A stretch of DNA of 23,761 bases from a virus, in IMG/VR virus record IMGVR_UViG_3300031111_000036, positions 1 to 23,761 of that record; one strand, written 5' to 3'. The position numbers were made by a program, and so were the translations under genes. Within the stretch, counting starts at the first letter, position 1, and each line of letters begins with the position of its first letter. This document shows, piece by piece, positions 22,933 to 23,761 of this stretch. Under the pieces are notes generated by a model. The model had not been told where the DNA came from, did no database searches, and worked only from the letters and a program-made list of their open reading frames with translations.

Positions 22933-23761
22933 CAGGCAAGACTCGGCTCTATTCCTGTCGCGAGTTTAAACCGCTCTAATGTGATCGCGACGTAATCTGG
23001 CGATATTTCAATCGCCCGGCACTTGCGACCGAGCTCCTGACAGGCGATGATTGTCGTTCCGCTCCCGCAATATGGGTCATAGACGACCCCTTGAGTGCAA
23101 TTACCAATAAGCATCGCTATCCAGTCCAGCGGCTTTGAATACTTATGCTCTGATTCGGCGTGCAACTTTGTAATTGGGTTTTGATATAAATCCGATAAAT
23201 GTTTTCCGTTTTCGTTTGGTGTAAATAAATACGTGCCGCGAGAATTGCTAACGACTCTCGGACTCCCAGAATCTCCATAATGATGCCCATCCGTATTATA
23301 TGAGTTAATGTCACCATACCACGCGCACAGCTTCATCCTTCGTAGCGGTCGATTAGGAGTCCACCAACTCGTTACACAGTCCCAAACAAACAACCACGTT
23401 GGGGGGCCAAATCTGGTAAATAGGGCGCCAATGGTGGATCCGTCTCCAAACGCTAAAATAGTATTAAACCCTTCAGGAGTTTTGACGTCATCATCCCAAT
23501 TTGGATCAAAAAACAAGGTTTCTGCATTGGCTCCTTGAAGTACGTACTCAGCGGAGTCACCATTGGTCGCGTCCCCACACAGAAGACGATGATCGCCGAG
23601 ACTCCATACCTGTCCAACCTCAACCCCGTACTTTTCCCGCAGATCCGCACCATGATCAACAAGTTCTTCGATATTCGTTTCGTCGTCTGCGTCTGCCGCT
23701 CCGGTTCCTAACGGCTCAATCATGGCAGATTCAGAGATAGACTCCAAAAGCTCGATCAAGT
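22932..23761 (-). CDS. DNA methyltransferase, 5' end outside window
   Basis: Class I adenine-N6/cytosine-N4 type DNA methyltransferase, partial. The visible part is about 275 residues; the frame is open to the right edge, so the true start lies beyond it, and the TTG at 23759 is probably not the start. Near the visible N-terminus, VWSLGDHRLLCGDAT is the block typical of phage methylases that often carry a ParB/sulfiredoxin-like domain upstream. The SAM-binding motif I is DPYCGSGTT near the C-terminus, followed by GRKCRAIEISPDY, so the order is catalytic motif first and SAM motif last (beta-type arrangement). The catalytic motif IV, normally DPPY/W, reads DPNW here (FFDPNWDDD), which may affect activity. 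The stop TGA shares its A with the ATG of the small terminase gene (TGATG). In phages such enzymes usually protect DNA from host restriction. The family is clear; the target sequence and activity are unknown. Confidence 0.88.
   Translation of the reverse strand, partial: LIELLESISESAMIEPLGTGAADADDETNIEELVDHGADLREKYGVEVGQVWSLGDHRLLCGDATNGDSAEYVLQGANAETLFFDPNWDDDVKTPEGFNTILAFGDGSTIGALFTRFGPPTWLFVWDCVTSWWTPNRPLRRMKLCAWYGDINSYNTDGHHYGDSGSPRVVSNSRGTYLFTPNENGKHLSDLYQNPITKLHAESEHKYSKPLDWIAMLIGNCTQGVVYDPYCGSGTTIIACQELGRKCRAIEISPDYVAITLERFKLATGIEPSLA

Noticed and set aside
1-23761. tRNA genes, CRISPR arrays, insertion sequences, integrase
   Set aside because: I saw no cloverleaf-type stretch, spaced direct repeats, transposase or recombinase motif. 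The window is packed with phage genes and gaps are only a few bases, apart from the lysis-terminator gap.

Overview
The window is a stretch of a double-stranded DNA tailed-phage (or prophage) genome. Every credible gene lies on the minus strand, so it reads from right (23761) to left (1). The order is that of a siphovirus late operon with an HK97-type head: DNA methyltransferase (cut by the right edge), small and large terminase, a fused portal/MuF protein, prohead protease, major capsid protein, two small unassigned proteins, head-tail connector, head closure, HK97-gp10-like neck protein, tail terminator, major tail protein, tail assembly chaperones, tape measure, tail hub, a minor tail protein and a tail fibre. 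The host cannot be named. Strong GGAGG ribosome sites, a small one-domain T7-type amidase with no wall-binding domain, and several proteins with Sec signal peptides fit a bacterium with two membranes; that is inference.

Region by region: 14.5-23.8 kb holds packaging, head and connector genes. Most neighbours overlap by ATGA, GTGA, TAATG or TGATG or abut with a strong Shine-Dalgarno, so the block looks like one translationally coupled transcript. 9.1-14.5 kb is the tail module. The second tail assembly chaperone has no start codon of its own and appears to be made by a -1 frameshift from the first, as in lambda G/GT. 2.4-7.5 kb is unusual: four consecutive proteins begin with a signal peptide or N-terminal membrane anchor, including an 880-residue LamG-containing protein and a possible beta-barrel. 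A fifth signal-peptide protein sits between the tail terminator and major tail protein genes. 1.4-2.4 kb is the lysis cassette: two small one-span membrane proteins and an amidase, closed by a hairpin terminator. 0.06-1.4 kb carries a 48-residue basic protein, a DUF3310 protein and a calcineurin-like phosphoesterase.

At the extreme left (about 3-39) a near-consensus sigma-70 promoter points left out of the window. An inverted repeat lies over its -10 box, suggesting a repressed transcription unit beyond the edge.

No integrase, tRNA, CRISPR array or insertion sequence is visible. No stretch longer than 300 bases lacks a gene. The best candidates for something undescribed are the exported-protein set inside the virion/lysis operon and the start-less chaperone ORF.
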